Part shown: piece after piece, positions 23,300 through 34,750 of the stretch
How positions within the stretch are numbered: position 1 is the stretch's first letter
Layout: each line of letters opens with the position of its first letter
Source of the DNA: Membranipora membranacea
Taxonomy: Eukaryota; Bryozoa; Gymnolaemata; Cheilostomatida; Membraniporidae
Length of the DNA stretch: 64,000 nucleotides
Direction of reading: 5' to 3'
Assembly (NCBI GenBank): GCA_914767715.1
Contig: OU612069.1
Location: 8,556,001 to 8,620,000, forward strand
Made by a program: the position numbers and the translations under genes
The notes under the pieces: model-generated
Databases searched by the model: none
What the model was told of the DNA's origin: nothing
The model's input: only the letters and a program-made list of their open reading frames with translations

Positions 23300-26200
23300 T
23301 CACCAAGACACAGGGGCAGGCCCTACTTTTACAACTGACTCTTTCTCCTTCTTACTAATGGGCTCAAAGATTCTGATGATAGACAAGATACCAAACTGAA
23401 CAAACTCAAAAACTGTCAGCAAGCTAGCTCCGATACAAAGTCCTAGTGTACCTCCAACATTAGCTGTAAAATAAACATGGTTGTCACATTAGACCATTGT
23501 GGGCACAGTTGATTGATGAAGAGAGCGAGTTGAAAAGCCTCCAATCTTTGTCAATGCACCTCAACACAAATCAATCAATTAATCAATCAATCAGGGTAAA
23601 CTAACCATGGTCTCTTCTCATTAAAATTACTTACACATCGCAGTGATGAATCCGTAAGCTAATTTTTCCTCTAAAGTTGTGTAGTATAGTTTACCATAGA
23701 ATATATTTACTATTAGATAGTTCTCCTTGATGTACTCAATGTTTTCTCCTGAAATAAAAAGAATAATCCGGTTTGTATAATCAAGGTATGAAAAAGTGGC
23801 AGATGAGCAATGATGGATGTCAATTTGAAATAAAATTTGTGAGCACAAAGTGACCTACTCATGTTCAGAAAAGATTACAGCTTGCTGTAAGAAATGTAAA
23901 GGTCATTAAAATTTACCAGAAATGTTTGTCTGCTGCATGTAGTTTGTACTTGGAAATCTGTATGTTGATATTTTTGCAGAATATTCTGAGTCAATGCATG
24001 GATCAGGGCAGTCACAACTAGTCAAGCCAACTTCATCTGCTGGAAACTCCACTGGAAAGATCAGATAAAAAATGTACACATTGTGAATTGGTTATATTCA
24101 TGCCTTATTAAACCTCATATCCTAGCTGTTCATGTTTATTAACACCCTTCCAAGAGGCTTGACTCAAATAAATATTGCTGAGGACTCACAGAAAGTAGTT
24201 ACATACAGTACTTACAAGTAGTACTTACATATAGTACTTCCTATCATATTAACACAGAGATGTGTAAACATAGTAGTTATACCTAGTACCTATAAATAAT
24301 TCTTACACTTTGCATTAGCACATAGTACATACACATCACACTAACACATAGTACTTACCCATAGTACACACATGGTAGCATGTTAATTTGATACCATAAC
24401 ACTGTTGTCTCAAGCAGCCTATATCCATACACATATACGTGGATAGAGAAAACACACTGGGGTTACACTCAAATTTAAATTAAATGTGAATGGCTGATAT
24501 GTAAATGACTTACAGATTGCTGGTTGAGAGCAGTATAACACATCAATCATTGTACACACTGATGAGTTGTCTACACCTGTAAAATATATATAAATATCTA
24601 GTCCCAATTATATCACTTTGAGATTTTCTGAAGTGTTTTTTGTACAACATAAGAAATAAACTTTCTCAGATTTGTAAATCAGATAACAACTCACGAGGCA
24701 TCAGTGGATGTATACAGGCACATTTCTCTACGACATATGAAGTCATACACTCAGCTTGACAGCCGGATCTTGAGTAGTTGCCGAAATAACGCAAAGGGTT
24801 GGGAAGGCTCACTGTGTCAAAACAGTTTGCTTCTCCGCCGTCAGCCCAAGGAGGATACCGCCTGTTCTGAAAAATGAGGTAACAAATAGAAATATTGAAT
24901 GATTAACGAGCTCCCTCATTGCTAGCCTGTTAGCTAGAAAGAGAGAGAAATATAGATTGGCATAATTTTTATTTTTGTATTCCATTAAATCTGAATCAGA
25001 TCAGCTCCATAATAGTTCACTGTGTATCAAATAATGCATTAATTTTTTTTTAAAAGATCGTTTATGACAAACTTATGTTATGGTAAGCATTTCCTGTATA
25101 TTTCAGATGGCACACATAATATACCCTCAACATCCAGATCAAATCATTTAAATCTTTGTTGCATCAAAGCCAAGTGTTTGATCATGCAAATACGCAAACA
25201 ACAAGCAAGCAAATATCTACGAGGTATTAAAAGGAAATAACTTACCTCCGATTTGTGAAGAACAATACTTGATTGTGTTCCTGGAGCGACACCGACTCCC
25301 AACTCCTCAACAAGTGGATACTCATGAGCATCATGAAATGTAATCTGTGACAAAATGGCTATGATATAGATATCAGGTCATAAAAAAACATAGAAGGACC
25401 TAAAACAATCGACTTTGAGGTTGTGAAACAGGGGTCACCAAAAAACATCCAGCCATTAAAAGGTTATTGATACCACGTCATAATGTGTGTGGTTTTTTAA
25501 CTTAGATTAAATAATGCGAAGTTTTAAGCAACGATTTGAGAAAGTTCGAAGATAAAAAAGGGCTGATTTTTTTGCTCTTTTCCACTATGACACACACCAC
25601 AAATTTCAGCAGTATATCAAATGTACCAATATCAGCATAGACCATCAAAGGTAGATACGTCAAACATGCTGTCAAAAGGTCAAGCACTTAGGCCAGAAAA
25701 TATTTTTTTGAAAATTCTCACATACGAAGCCGCTTTGATTAAGCATAGTAAATACAGGAAATGACAACAGAATATGGCACTATGTTTTAGTCTTCCTCGA
25801 ATTATACCACGCAGAATGCCAAAAAACATCTTGAAAAGCTCCTTAAATTGGCTGTTTTGGGCATTCTGTGTGGTATAATTCGAGGAAGACAAATACATAG
25901 TGCCATATTCTGTTGGCATTTCCTGTTTGTACCATGCTTAATCAAAGCAGCTCCGTATGTGAGAATTTTCAAAAGAAATTTTTCTGGCCTAAGTGCTTGA
26001 CCTTTTGACAGCATGTTTGACGTTATTGATAAATGGCGAAAAACGTATCTACCTTTGATGGTCTATGCTGATATTGAGACTTTTGATATATACTGCTTAA
26101 ATTTTTGGTGTGTGTCATTTAAACAGCAATATAGTGGAAAAAAGCAAAAAACTTGGCCCTTTTTTATTCAAACTGTCTCAAATCATTGCTCAAAATTTAT

Positions 26201-29200
26201 CTTTATATCATCAAAGTTAAAAAACAACACGCAATATGACGTGACGTAAAAAGCCATTTTTGGCTCATCAAATATTATTTTCAACCTAAAATTAGGATGA
26301 ACTATGTCTCTAAGAATGAACGTAACCTGTTTAGAAATTTGTAGCAATCAATGTAGCGCAGCCATCCACTTTGCTAAAAACAGCCTTTTCGGCCTCATCT
26401 CGTCGATAAAGTGACGCAACGTCATCCAATCACTTTTTTGATGAGCTATTAGCAATCAGTAGCTCAGCAGCTTTCCAACGGTATATAAAATGTCCAAATC
26501 GGTCAACGCTGGTATCATAACCTTAACATGTATAAAAATTGTCTTTTCAGTTAAACAAAAAATACAAGCAAAATGAAGACAAATCTACAAAGTTTCGGAG
26601 GTGAAGCTTACCGAGAAGCCTTCAGAAGCAGAATTAGGCCCTGGAGAGTAATGATCAACAATAGTATCCAAAACAAACTCAACACCACCAGTCTTACCTG
26701 GTGCTGTCGCGTTCATTGAGCCGTTACCATTAAACTGGAAACAGAATCCTGTAAAATATCAGCATTTGAGGGTGGTAATATTGAGTGTGTAAATGTAAAA
26801 AACAATTGCCATTACAAAAATGAATCCTGTTCTAAATGGGTACCAACAACCACTGCTGGCGACGGGTGTTGTAAGACATGTGCCAGGTGCTGCATTGAAC
26901 ATGGCTTACAATCCTCAAGGCATATAAAGCATTGTTTTTTGTGCTCTAGAGGCCGCATGGGTACTGTAGGACATGTCCCGTATAGCAACTGCCACCTGTC
27001 TCTGGAATGGACAAAATACCTTAAATAGGTCTTACCATAAAACATGGGCTGCACCAACAAACCCTCTATTATGATTATTTCATAAAACTTGCTGTTGACC
27101 TTACAAATTTTTTATGCAATGCAATGATATCAAACTCTGTCAAGACACAAACAGCCCTATTTTATATTCTCATCAGTTCTGAGTGATGAACATACTTATT
27201 TCAAGGTATGTATTACCTGCAGTAGTGGGCACAACGTCAAATACATCTGCGCAGTTTGCGATTTTTCCAAATACTTTGCAGCCTTTGAAAGTATCCTCCA
27301 GCTGATGTGAAGCTGCCTTCATCATTCTCTCTTGGTCCTCTCCTGACATCGTATAGAAATATGTATACTTTGGATCATCAATGCTGTACCTGAAACGGTG
27401 AAGGAGGGTTTCATCTGAGATCTTAGTCTGGAATGATAGTTTCATGAACTTCGCATTGTGGAGATAACCAAATGATAACATCAAATTGTGAAACATTCTT
27501 TCAAATTTCAGGGCTTGTTCATCTTCGGTTTTTTACGTGTCCAATATTTAATTTTAATATGTTTTAACATATCTGTCAATCTACCCAACTTATAACTATG
27601 GTCTGTTTATGATACCATTACTGATATAATATCACATGGATAATATTGGCCTTTTTAGAGTCATTGCAAGTCAGCTTTACATTGCTTGTTTGGATTGCTT
27701 TCAGCGGAATGTCGTATGTCCTATAATGAATGTTGTTCTTCCGTTTCATAAGAAAATTGTCCAATATTTAAAGAAATATGATAGTATATTTCTCAATGAT
27801 ATTGTGAATGTGCAAATCCAAAATGCACACAGACACACAATGTGACATCATTATCGTTAACACACATGCATTTCCTTTATAACAATTTAATCAATAATCG
27901 GCCAATGAAGACCAACACTAGTATTTGTGTCTGAAGCAGCTTTTGAGCATTATAGAGGATTGACCTTCTACATGAATTAAAGAATGGTGCCATTGATTTT
28001 ATTCATTGTCATTTAACAAATAATAGGAAGGAATTGCTTATCTACTTGCCATTAGAATATCAAATATTGAAGTTCTGTCTAATGAAACATATAATACGAT
28101 ACCTAGCCACACATTTCAAATCAGAAGCTACACTGAGTACCAGAAGTAATAGAATGAGAACTCACTTCTCTTGAGGAGGTGGGAGCTGGGGGTTTAGCCT
28201 GTACAGCTCCATGAGAATAGAAGACAGAGAATTAGAACCCAGGACGTAACGCTCCATGCCTCTAACATAAACCTTTGAAATAATGTTCTGGTTGCAGATT
28301 GTCACCGTCGGAAACTATGAATGGAAAGATATTTCACAAGTTAAGGACCAAAATATTGACATTTTTGTTAATATTCAAATTGCCATACATGTTTTTTATG
28401 CAGATCAATTGCATTATACTTAAACAAATGTTCTGGTTTTGCTGAAAATAGGATTGGTTCTATGCAGGGCCGTCCTTTTTTTTATAATAAATTATATGAG
28501 TTCTAGTAACATGTTCATGTTGCTTTCAGTTAGTATTTTCAGTATGATGATATTTTACACAATATTTGCTTCTTTGATAAGGCAAATAACACACTATATG
28601 ACATATTTAATGAACATTGATGTTTCTTGTATACTCCTCAGCACTCAAAATGAAGCTAATAAGTAGTGTGGAAGAAATCAATCAAATATATATAATATAC
28701 CATGATTGTCTAATCAACAATCCTACCTTCATAGATTTTGTTTGTTTCACTCGGATATTTGTACTAAGAAGGTTTTGACTGCAGTCATGCAGGAAGATCC
28801 CTGCAGCATAGCAAAAATACCCCACACATATCAAGGTGAACATCAACCACACACCTCTACAAAATAGACACATGATGAATTATCATACTGACAGACTTGT
28901 AACCAATTTTTATCCATTGTACTTGTGTTGTTGCGACCAAGAAAACAATAACTGTTTTGCGTGTCATGCATGCCAACACAATATACCTTCTAGAGTCAAA
29001 TATCAACATACTTGAAGTAATATTTGAAGTAACAAGCAATGGCGATGTTAAAACTATTCATGTTATCTTTCACTGCAACGAACAAACCAAAAGTTTGAAA
29101 TTTTGAGCATGTTTACTAACTTGATATACATAAATTTAAAATGAATTGCCATTCATGCTTAGCTCTTGGTTTACTCATGTCAAAATCGATACTCAATGAC

Positions 29201-29322
29201 CACACAAACCTCCTAATTTTGGAGCTCGTTGACAAATGAATGTATTTGATGCCATGCATAGAGGTCTCCTGGGTAAAGTCGTGCCAGCTTTGTCCCTCAT
29301 GTTCCTCTTTAGTATCCGTCAT
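23300..29322 (-). CDS. DEG/ENaC family sodium channel subunit (complete, 482 aa)
   Basis: Eleven exons with GT-AG borders and matching phases: 29322-29210, 28856-28727, 28314-28166, 27389-27217, 26748-26612, 25344-25246, 24866-24695, 24576-24514, 24051-23917, 23748-23635, 23463-23300; 1,449 nt in all. The N-terminus has the gating His-Gly pair (TSMHGIKYI, H23-G24). TM1 is about residues 40-59 (VWLMFTLICVGYFCYAAGIF), followed by the family hallmark FPTVTICN (82-89). The Cys-rich extracellular loop includes GFCFQFNGNG, FHDAHEYP, the C..C..CAC region and SCDCPDPC....Y. YIKENYLIVNIFY leads to TM2 with GGTLGLCIGAS, where G440-A441-S442 is the GxS selectivity filter. A short Lys-rich tail ends at TGA 23,300. 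It should form trimeric, sodium-selective, amiloride-type channels in the plasma membrane. The gating stimulus (acid, peptide, mechanical) cannot be told. Confidence 0.95.
24190..24375. repeat. Degenerate short tandem repeat in a channel intron
   Basis: Repeated ACATAGTACTTAC-like units of about 12-13 bp with variants (ACATACAGTACTTAC, ACACATAGTACATAC) between channel exons 24,576-24,514 and 24,051-23,917. Confidence 0.65.
25471..26533. mobile_element. Foldback (palindromic) element, copy 2, in channel intron 5
   Basis: Inverted arms of about 360-390 bp (25,471-25,827 and 25,851-26,241) flank a short spacer. They share TTCTCACATACGAAGCCGCTTT and the downstream motifs with copy 1. It lies wholly between channel exons 26,748-26,612 and 25,344-25,246. 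The transcript could form a very long hairpin here. Confidence 0.8.
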
Positions 29323-30160
29323 TCTGCCTGTCTGTTTGTCTCACGTCTCTTGAGATACAATATCTCTGCTCGACTCCACTCCCTGATCTCAAAGGAATTA
29401 ACAGCATGTAACACTCAATAGGATCAATAGCATGTAACACAATACTGAAATCAGAGTTATACAATTAAGCATGCGTTTGAGTGGAATAAAATTGATTACA
29501 GGTAAACATTTAAATATGATTATTGCTGGTTTGTTATGTTTGTTTATGCTAATAAATTATTATTATACTTTGAACCAATTGTAAATAAACCCCATCCCCT
29601 CATCTTCAATTATTTTGATATTAACATGTAGTCATGCATATTGGGTAATATGATATATCACATTTACAAACAGTAACCCATGGTCTTGTCCATGCCTTAA
29701 TTAGGAGGTATGTGTTGTCATTGAATATTGCTTTGAACAACAAAGAACCATGAATAATTGCGTTGCCATTGCATTTTACTTCAAATTATTTCAACTATGT
29801 TGAAATTTGGTTCTAGCAGGGCTGTTTGGCAATTCATTGAAACAAGGTGTAACAATTATATTTTGATTTTAATTCAAGCAGTTTTGGTATATTATGAATG
29901 TTGTCTATTTTTTTAGAGGAGTGAGGTATGTGTTATTTCTGCAATGCTGCAGGGATATTTCCGCATGACTGCAGTCAAAACGTGCTAAGTACAAATATCC
30001 GAGTGAGACAAACAAAATCTATGAAGGTATGATCTTTTGTATAATTATTTCAGACGATCATAGCGTATAATGTATATGCGAATGATTTCTAAACCACTAT
30101 TTATTCATATGTCATATTGTTTGATATACACCTTGTCAGAGAAATAAATATTTAGTAAAA

Positions 30161-30161
30161 T

Positions 30162-30192
<31 letters not shown>

Positions 30193-30194
30193 TT
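30161..30194. repeat. (TTTA)n repeat, LINE 3' tail
   Basis: About eight perfect TTTA units at the 3' end of the LINE. Short tandem 3' tails are usual for CR1/L2-type elements. Confidence 0.9.
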
Positions 30195-30423
30195 GAGGTT
30201 TTCTAAAAGTTTATAATTAAAGCAAATTAAAAATAACTTGTTGACCTCATACACATTAACATAGATACAAAAAATGACTTGAATAAAAAGATATAAGTGG
30301 TAGGGTGTTACATACTATATAGTGTGTAGGATAATGAAAGCATGGTATCATAAATTGCATGAATAAGATGAAAAAAGAAAATAAGAAACAGAGAGTGGCA
30401 AACAAAAATACAAGTTAACAACA

Positions 30424-33120
30424 TTAGGTGGGATTAAATGATAATGATTCATGAGGCTTGGTTGATTTAGTTACAAACGTATGAAAAATATTTAAAAAGG
30501 CTGATTTGCCTAGGTTTGATCTAAATGAGGGTTTAATTATTGCACAGTTGCTACGAAGTGATCGTGTATGTCTGTTTGATTTGCTAACGAGATGAAGTAT
30601 GTGCTTGGATGCACGACCTTTATGGACCCTCGATTTGACAAAATTGTGAAAAAGAAAATTCCTTCTACTGTGGAGAGTATGTAAATTTAGGAGCAAGCGG
30701 CCAGATGTGACAGAAAATTGTTTGGGGGCTGAAGTTATGATTCTGATTGCTTTATTTTGTACTTTTTCTAATGTATCTGAATTTTTGGCTAAACCATCAA
30801 GGTACAATGATGAGCAGTATTCTACTATAGGTCTGATCAGTGATTTGTAAGTCTTCAATGAGTTTTCTACTGTCATGTATTTTTTTAGTTTTGATAACAA
30901 GTAGACCATTTTGTTTGCTTTAGAGGCGGTGGCATTAGCCTGAGGGGTTAAACTAAGTTCTGAATCAAGAAGAACTCCAAGAAGATTGAGTGAATGCTTG
31001 GATTCTATTTTCAAATTGTTTATTTGGATTTGGTAAAAATCTTCTACTTTCCTATTTGAGAAAATACAGTATTGAGTTTTGGATAAGTTGAGTTGAAGGA
31101 GATTGTTTGAATACCAATTCGATACTTCTCTCATCAATGACTCAGATTTATCCATTAAGGTATGGATATCTGTTGCTGTGCAGTAAATAACGGTGTCATC
31201 AGCGTAAGCGAATGCAGTTTTGTGCTTGTTAAGGAGATCATTGATAGCAAGATTGAATAAGATTGGACCTAGAACACTTCCTTGGGGTACTCCACATGTA
31301 ATCGGTAGCGCACTGGACTGATCATGATCAACTTTCATGATTTGGGTTCGATGTGAAAGATAGGATGTAAATAATTTTGTTGTTGACTCTGCAAAATTTA
31401 GTCGCTTTAGAGTGTGGATGAGTTGTCCATGATTTATAGTGTCAAATGCTTTACGTACGTCCAAAGACAGTGCACCTATGAAATTCGGTTGAGGGTTGTC
31501 TAGCGTTGTTCTCCAATTTTGTAAAAGGGAAAGTAGTAACTGTTCACTAGAATGGTGCTTACGAAAACCGAATTGTCGATCTGAGAGTATTCCATGTGTT
31601 TCGATAAAGGTCATAATTTGATTTTTCATATCTAGCTCAAACACCTTTGATATGATTGGCAGACTGGAAATTGGTCTGTAATTGCAAGGGTCTGTTTTAT
31701 CGCCCTTCTTAAAGAGTGGGGTGACCAGGGCTGTTTTTAGGCAGTCAGGGAATATTGATTTCTTGTAGCATTCGTTAATGATCAGGGCTATGGGAAGAGC
31801 TAATAGGTCTGCAACAATTTGGTACAGGGAAGCTGGAAACATGGTCAAGCCACCCCGTTTATTTGGTTTGAGGGACTTTATCAGTTTGTAGATTGTTTCG
31901 CTCTCAACATATGTGAAAGAGAAACTTGGACCATGGAAAAGGTCAGGTTGTGGATCGATCTTAGGAATAAAAGCCGATTGTCCAGCGACCGTGGTGAAAT
32001 ATCTATTAAGGGCATTTGCCTTGTCAGAGTTTGAGGTGTAGGTAGAGTTTTGATAGCTAATTTTCTCGATTTGATCAGAGGATTTCTTCTTTCCTGTCAG
32101 TGATTTCAGGCAGGTGAAAAAACTTTTTTCATCTTTAGATAACGAGTCATTTATAAAGTCTTTCTTAGCATTCCTAATTTTATTTGTAACAAAGTTTCGA
32201 AACTTGTTGAACTGTTTGACTTGCGCTGTAGCTGGATTAGGTATATCCTTGAATACCCTCTTGTGAAATTTGTTTCTTAAATTAATGAGATGCTGAATAT
32301 CAGGGAAAAGCCACTGGTTTTTAGCCCCTCGCACTCTTTTTGTTTTAACTGGAGCATGCTTGTCAATCAGGTCAGAGATAAAGTTTTCGATATTTTCCAT
32401 GCGGTGATGCAATGATTTGTTCATGTCAGTTGCTGTTTGCAGTAGTGGAAGTTTCGAACAGTCATTATAAAATTCCTCATGATTAATGCTGTGAATATTT
32501 CTGGTTCTAATTAGTTTGCGTGGCTGTTTTATAGCATGATGTTGATTAATTACTAAGTATGTGGCATAGTGATCAGAAATTGATCTATCGCATGTCAGGA
32601 TCTTGCAACTATTAATGCTACTGTCACTGTTCACATAGTTGTGGTCTAATAAGCTTTCTCTCCCTAAATGGCTAATGTATGAAATCCCATTAACTTGCTG
32701 TAATAGCCCTGCAGACAAGAAGCTCTGCTCTAAATGTGTTTTTTCGTTTGATGAGGAATTCCAATTAATATTAAAATCTCCTAGTAGTATAAACTTATGG
32801 CCAACATATTGGTTTTGATGTAGAATTGAGCTCATCATTGTAATGAATTCGGTTTTGTTAGCATCAGGGGGAAGATAAATTGATCCGATGATGTAGCCGT
32901 GTTGGTTGTTTGTGGAAGGTATTTTTATCCAAACCGAGTCACAAAATTTGGACAGTTTAACACTTAATTGACTTATTATAGAGAATTTATATGAAGATTT
33001 TACAAAGAGCGCAGCACCGCCTCCCCGGGTTTTGGTTGTAGATTTTCTGTCACATCTAGCTATTGAGAATCCAGGCAAGTCAACAAGACTATTCGGAATA
33101 TCAGGAGTAAAAAAACACAT
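30424..33120 (-). CDS. LINE ORF2: endonuclease (partial) and reverse transcriptase, 898 aa
   Basis: One uninterrupted frame. The endonuclease part lacks the extreme N-terminus but shows RGGGAALFVKSSY, LLGDFNINW and SISDHYATY. The RT shows PLFKKGDKTDPCNYRPIS, SDRQFGFRKHHSSEQLL, LDVRKAFDTINH, CGVPQGSVLGPILFNL and the catalytic AYADDTVIY, then a conserved 3' thumb region. The first Met is just the first one left after truncation. The lack of stops suggests recent insertion. No zinc knuckle was noticed at the C-terminus. Confidence 0.9.
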   Translation of the reverse strand: MCFFTPDIPNSLVDLPGFSIARCDRKSTTKTRGGGAALFVKSSYKFSIISQLSVKLSKFCDSVWIKIPSTNNQHGYIIGSIYLPPDANKTEFITMMSSILHQNQYVGHKFILLGDFNINWNSSSNEKTHLEQSFLSAGLLQQVNGISYISHLGRESLLDHNYVNSDSSINSCKILTCDRSISDHYATYLVINQHHAIKQPRKLIRTRNIHSINHEEFYNDCSKLPLLQTATDMNKSLHHRMENIENFISDLIDKHAPVKTKRVRGAKNQWLFPDIQHLINLRNKFHKRVFKDIPNPATAQVKQFNKFRNFVTNKIRNAKKDFINDSLSKDEKSFFTCLKSLTGKKKSSDQIEKISYQNSTYTSNSDKANALNRYFTTVAGQSAFIPKIDPQPDLFHGPSFSFTYVESETIYKLIKSLKPNKRGGLTMFPASLYQIVADLLALPIALIINECYKKSIFPDCLKTALVTPLFKKGDKTDPCNYRPISSLPIISKVFELDMKNQIMTFIETHGILSDRQFGFRKHHSSEQLLLSLLQNWRTTLDNPQPNFIGALSLDVRKAFDTINHGQLIHTLKRLNFAESTTKLFTSYLSHRTQIMKVDHDQSSALPITCGVPQGSVLGPILFNLAINDLLNKHKTAFAYADDTVIYCTATDIHTLMDKSESLMREVSNWYSNNLLQLNLSKTQYCIFSNRKVEDFYQIQINNLKIESKHSLNLLGVLLDSELSLTPQANATASKANKMVYLLSKLKKYMTVENSLKTYKSLIRPIVEYCSSLYLDGLAKNSDTLEKVQNKAIRIITSAPKQFSVTSGRLLLNLHTLHSRRNFLFHNFVKSRVHKGRASKHILHLVSKSNRHTRSLRSNCAIIKPSFRSNLGKSAFLNIFHTFVTKSTKPHESLSFNPT

Positions 33121-34280
33121 CTGTAAAAAAACACATTACTAGAACTCATCTGCAAGGCATAGAACCAGAGCATATGTTTAAGTAGAACGGAATTGACTTC
33201 TCAAAAAATCATGGCAATTCGAATACCCACAAAAATGTCAATAATTTTGGTCCCTAGCCCTTGGATTATATTTCCATTCACAGTTTCCAACGGTGACAAT
33301 CCGCAACCAGAACATGATTTCAAAGGTTTATGTTAGAGGCCTAGAGTGGTACGCCCTGGGTACTAAGTCTCTGTGTACTATTATCATGGAACTGTACAGG
33401 CTAAACTCCCAGCTTCTAACTCTTCAAGAAAAGTAAGTTCTCATTCTATTAATCCAGGTACTCAGTCTAACTTCTGCTGCGGAATGTTATTATATGCCTG
33501 ATCAGACAGAGCCTTACTATTTTAAATCCTATTTGCAAATCGATTAGCAATTCCTTCCTATTATTTGCTAAATGACGATGAATAAAACCAATGGCAGCAT
33601 TCATTCGCTCACGTAGAAGGTCAAACCCCTATAATCCTTAAAAGCTGCTTCAGTCATGAATACTGTTGGTCTTTATTTGCCGATTATTGATTAAATTGTC
33701 GCAAAGGAAATGCATGTATACAATGTAATTATGATGTCACAGTGTTTGTGAGCAATTCGGATTTGCAAACTCACACTATCATTGAGAAATACACTAACAT
33801 GTCTATGTTAAATATTGGAACATTCTCTTATAAAACGGAAAAATTGCAATCTTGGAGGACATACGATATTCCGCCGAGAGCAATCCAAACAAATAATGTA
33901 TATAAAACTTACTTGCAATGACTCTAAGTAAGCCGATAACATCTATTTGATATTCGATCAGTAACAGTATCATATACTATAGTTTTCAGCATTTGATATT
34001 TACTGATATATTAAAATGGAAATAAAATGTTGGTCACATCACAAAACCAAGGGATGTAGATGATCAATATTTAAAGGCCCCTGCAATTTGATAGAATTTG
34101 TCACAATTTAATGTGATCATTTGCTTATCACCTCTTTGTGAAGTTTATGAGAACATCATTCCACACTAAGATCTCAGCTCCCAGGTGAAATCCTGTATCA
34201 CTGTTTCAGGTACAGCATTGATGACCAAATGGATACATATGTCTATATGATGTCTGGAGAGGACCTTAATAGAGGATACT

Positions 34281-34715
34281 GTAGTTGACATAATAGAATC
34301 TCCTTTGTACATAATAGTAAAACAAATTTTTAGTCATATCTTGCTCACACAGCAGTAATATATTGATATCCATATTTAGACCCGTTGTTAGTTTCTCTTT
34401 CCTTTTCAGTTCAGTTCATAGTGTCACATAGTAACTTGTCTTTCAATGTGTTACCCATAGCATAAAATGCATAGACTCATTTAATTAATTTTTTTATTAT
34501 CACATCAAACTTTGGATTTTTAATTTTTTTGTGTTTAGCCCAAAACCAAAGTTAGAATTAAAACAAATTTTCCACTATCCAAATATATCCAAAAATACCT
34601 AATTATCCTTCAAGCTATATCGTTTGAAAACATAATTATAGATACATTTTGCCTGCAAAAAGAGGCGTAGTTGTTTTTAATTTTGTCTAAAGATAAGATC
34701 AAATATAATATAACT
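34281..34715. mobile_element. 435-bp insertion with 10-bp target-site repeat
   Basis: AGAGGATACT is found at 34,271-34,280 and again at 34,716-34,725, flanking the insert. The second copy continues directly into exon-4 coding sequence (TTTCAAAGGCTGC). The original exon has GGAGGATACT only once. The insert is AT-rich and encodes nothing. This looks like a retroposed or MITE insertion of unknown family. Confidence 0.6.
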
Positions 34716-34750
34716 AGAGGATACTTTCAAAGGCTGCAAAGTATTAAGAA

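Larger units (their letters stand above)
30150..33135 (-). mobile_element. Non-LTR retrotransposon (Jockey/CR1/L2-like), 5'-truncated
   Basis: The element lies on the minus strand inside an intron of the inverted channel pseudogene. Its 3' end is a (AATA)n tail (plus-strand TTTA repeats at 30,161-30,194). The 5' end is lost within the endonuclease domain near 33,120-33,135. Intron sequence homologous to 28,330-28,720 resumes on the right at about 33,150, which bounds the insertion. Confidence 0.85.
29700..34750 (+). pseudogene. Inverted, broken copy of DEG/ENaC exons 2-4
   Basis: Plus-strand sequence matches the reverse complement of about 27,265-29,215, introns included. Exon-2 copy 29,917-30,026 keeps HDCSQNVLSTNIRV but has lost 20 bp inside TM1, giving a frameshift. 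Exon-3 copy 33,284-33,432 is fully open and exactly as long as the original (149 nt), but its hallmark reads FPTVTIRN (Cys lost). Exon-4 copy starts at 34,210 (YSIDDQMDTYVYMMSGED) and then has a deletion and a 435-bp insert. A last piece (DTFKGCKV) is at about 34,716-34,745. The intron between exons 2 and 3 received the LINE at 30,150-33,135. No start-containing exon-1 copy is seen, so it cannot make a channel. Confidence 0.85.
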
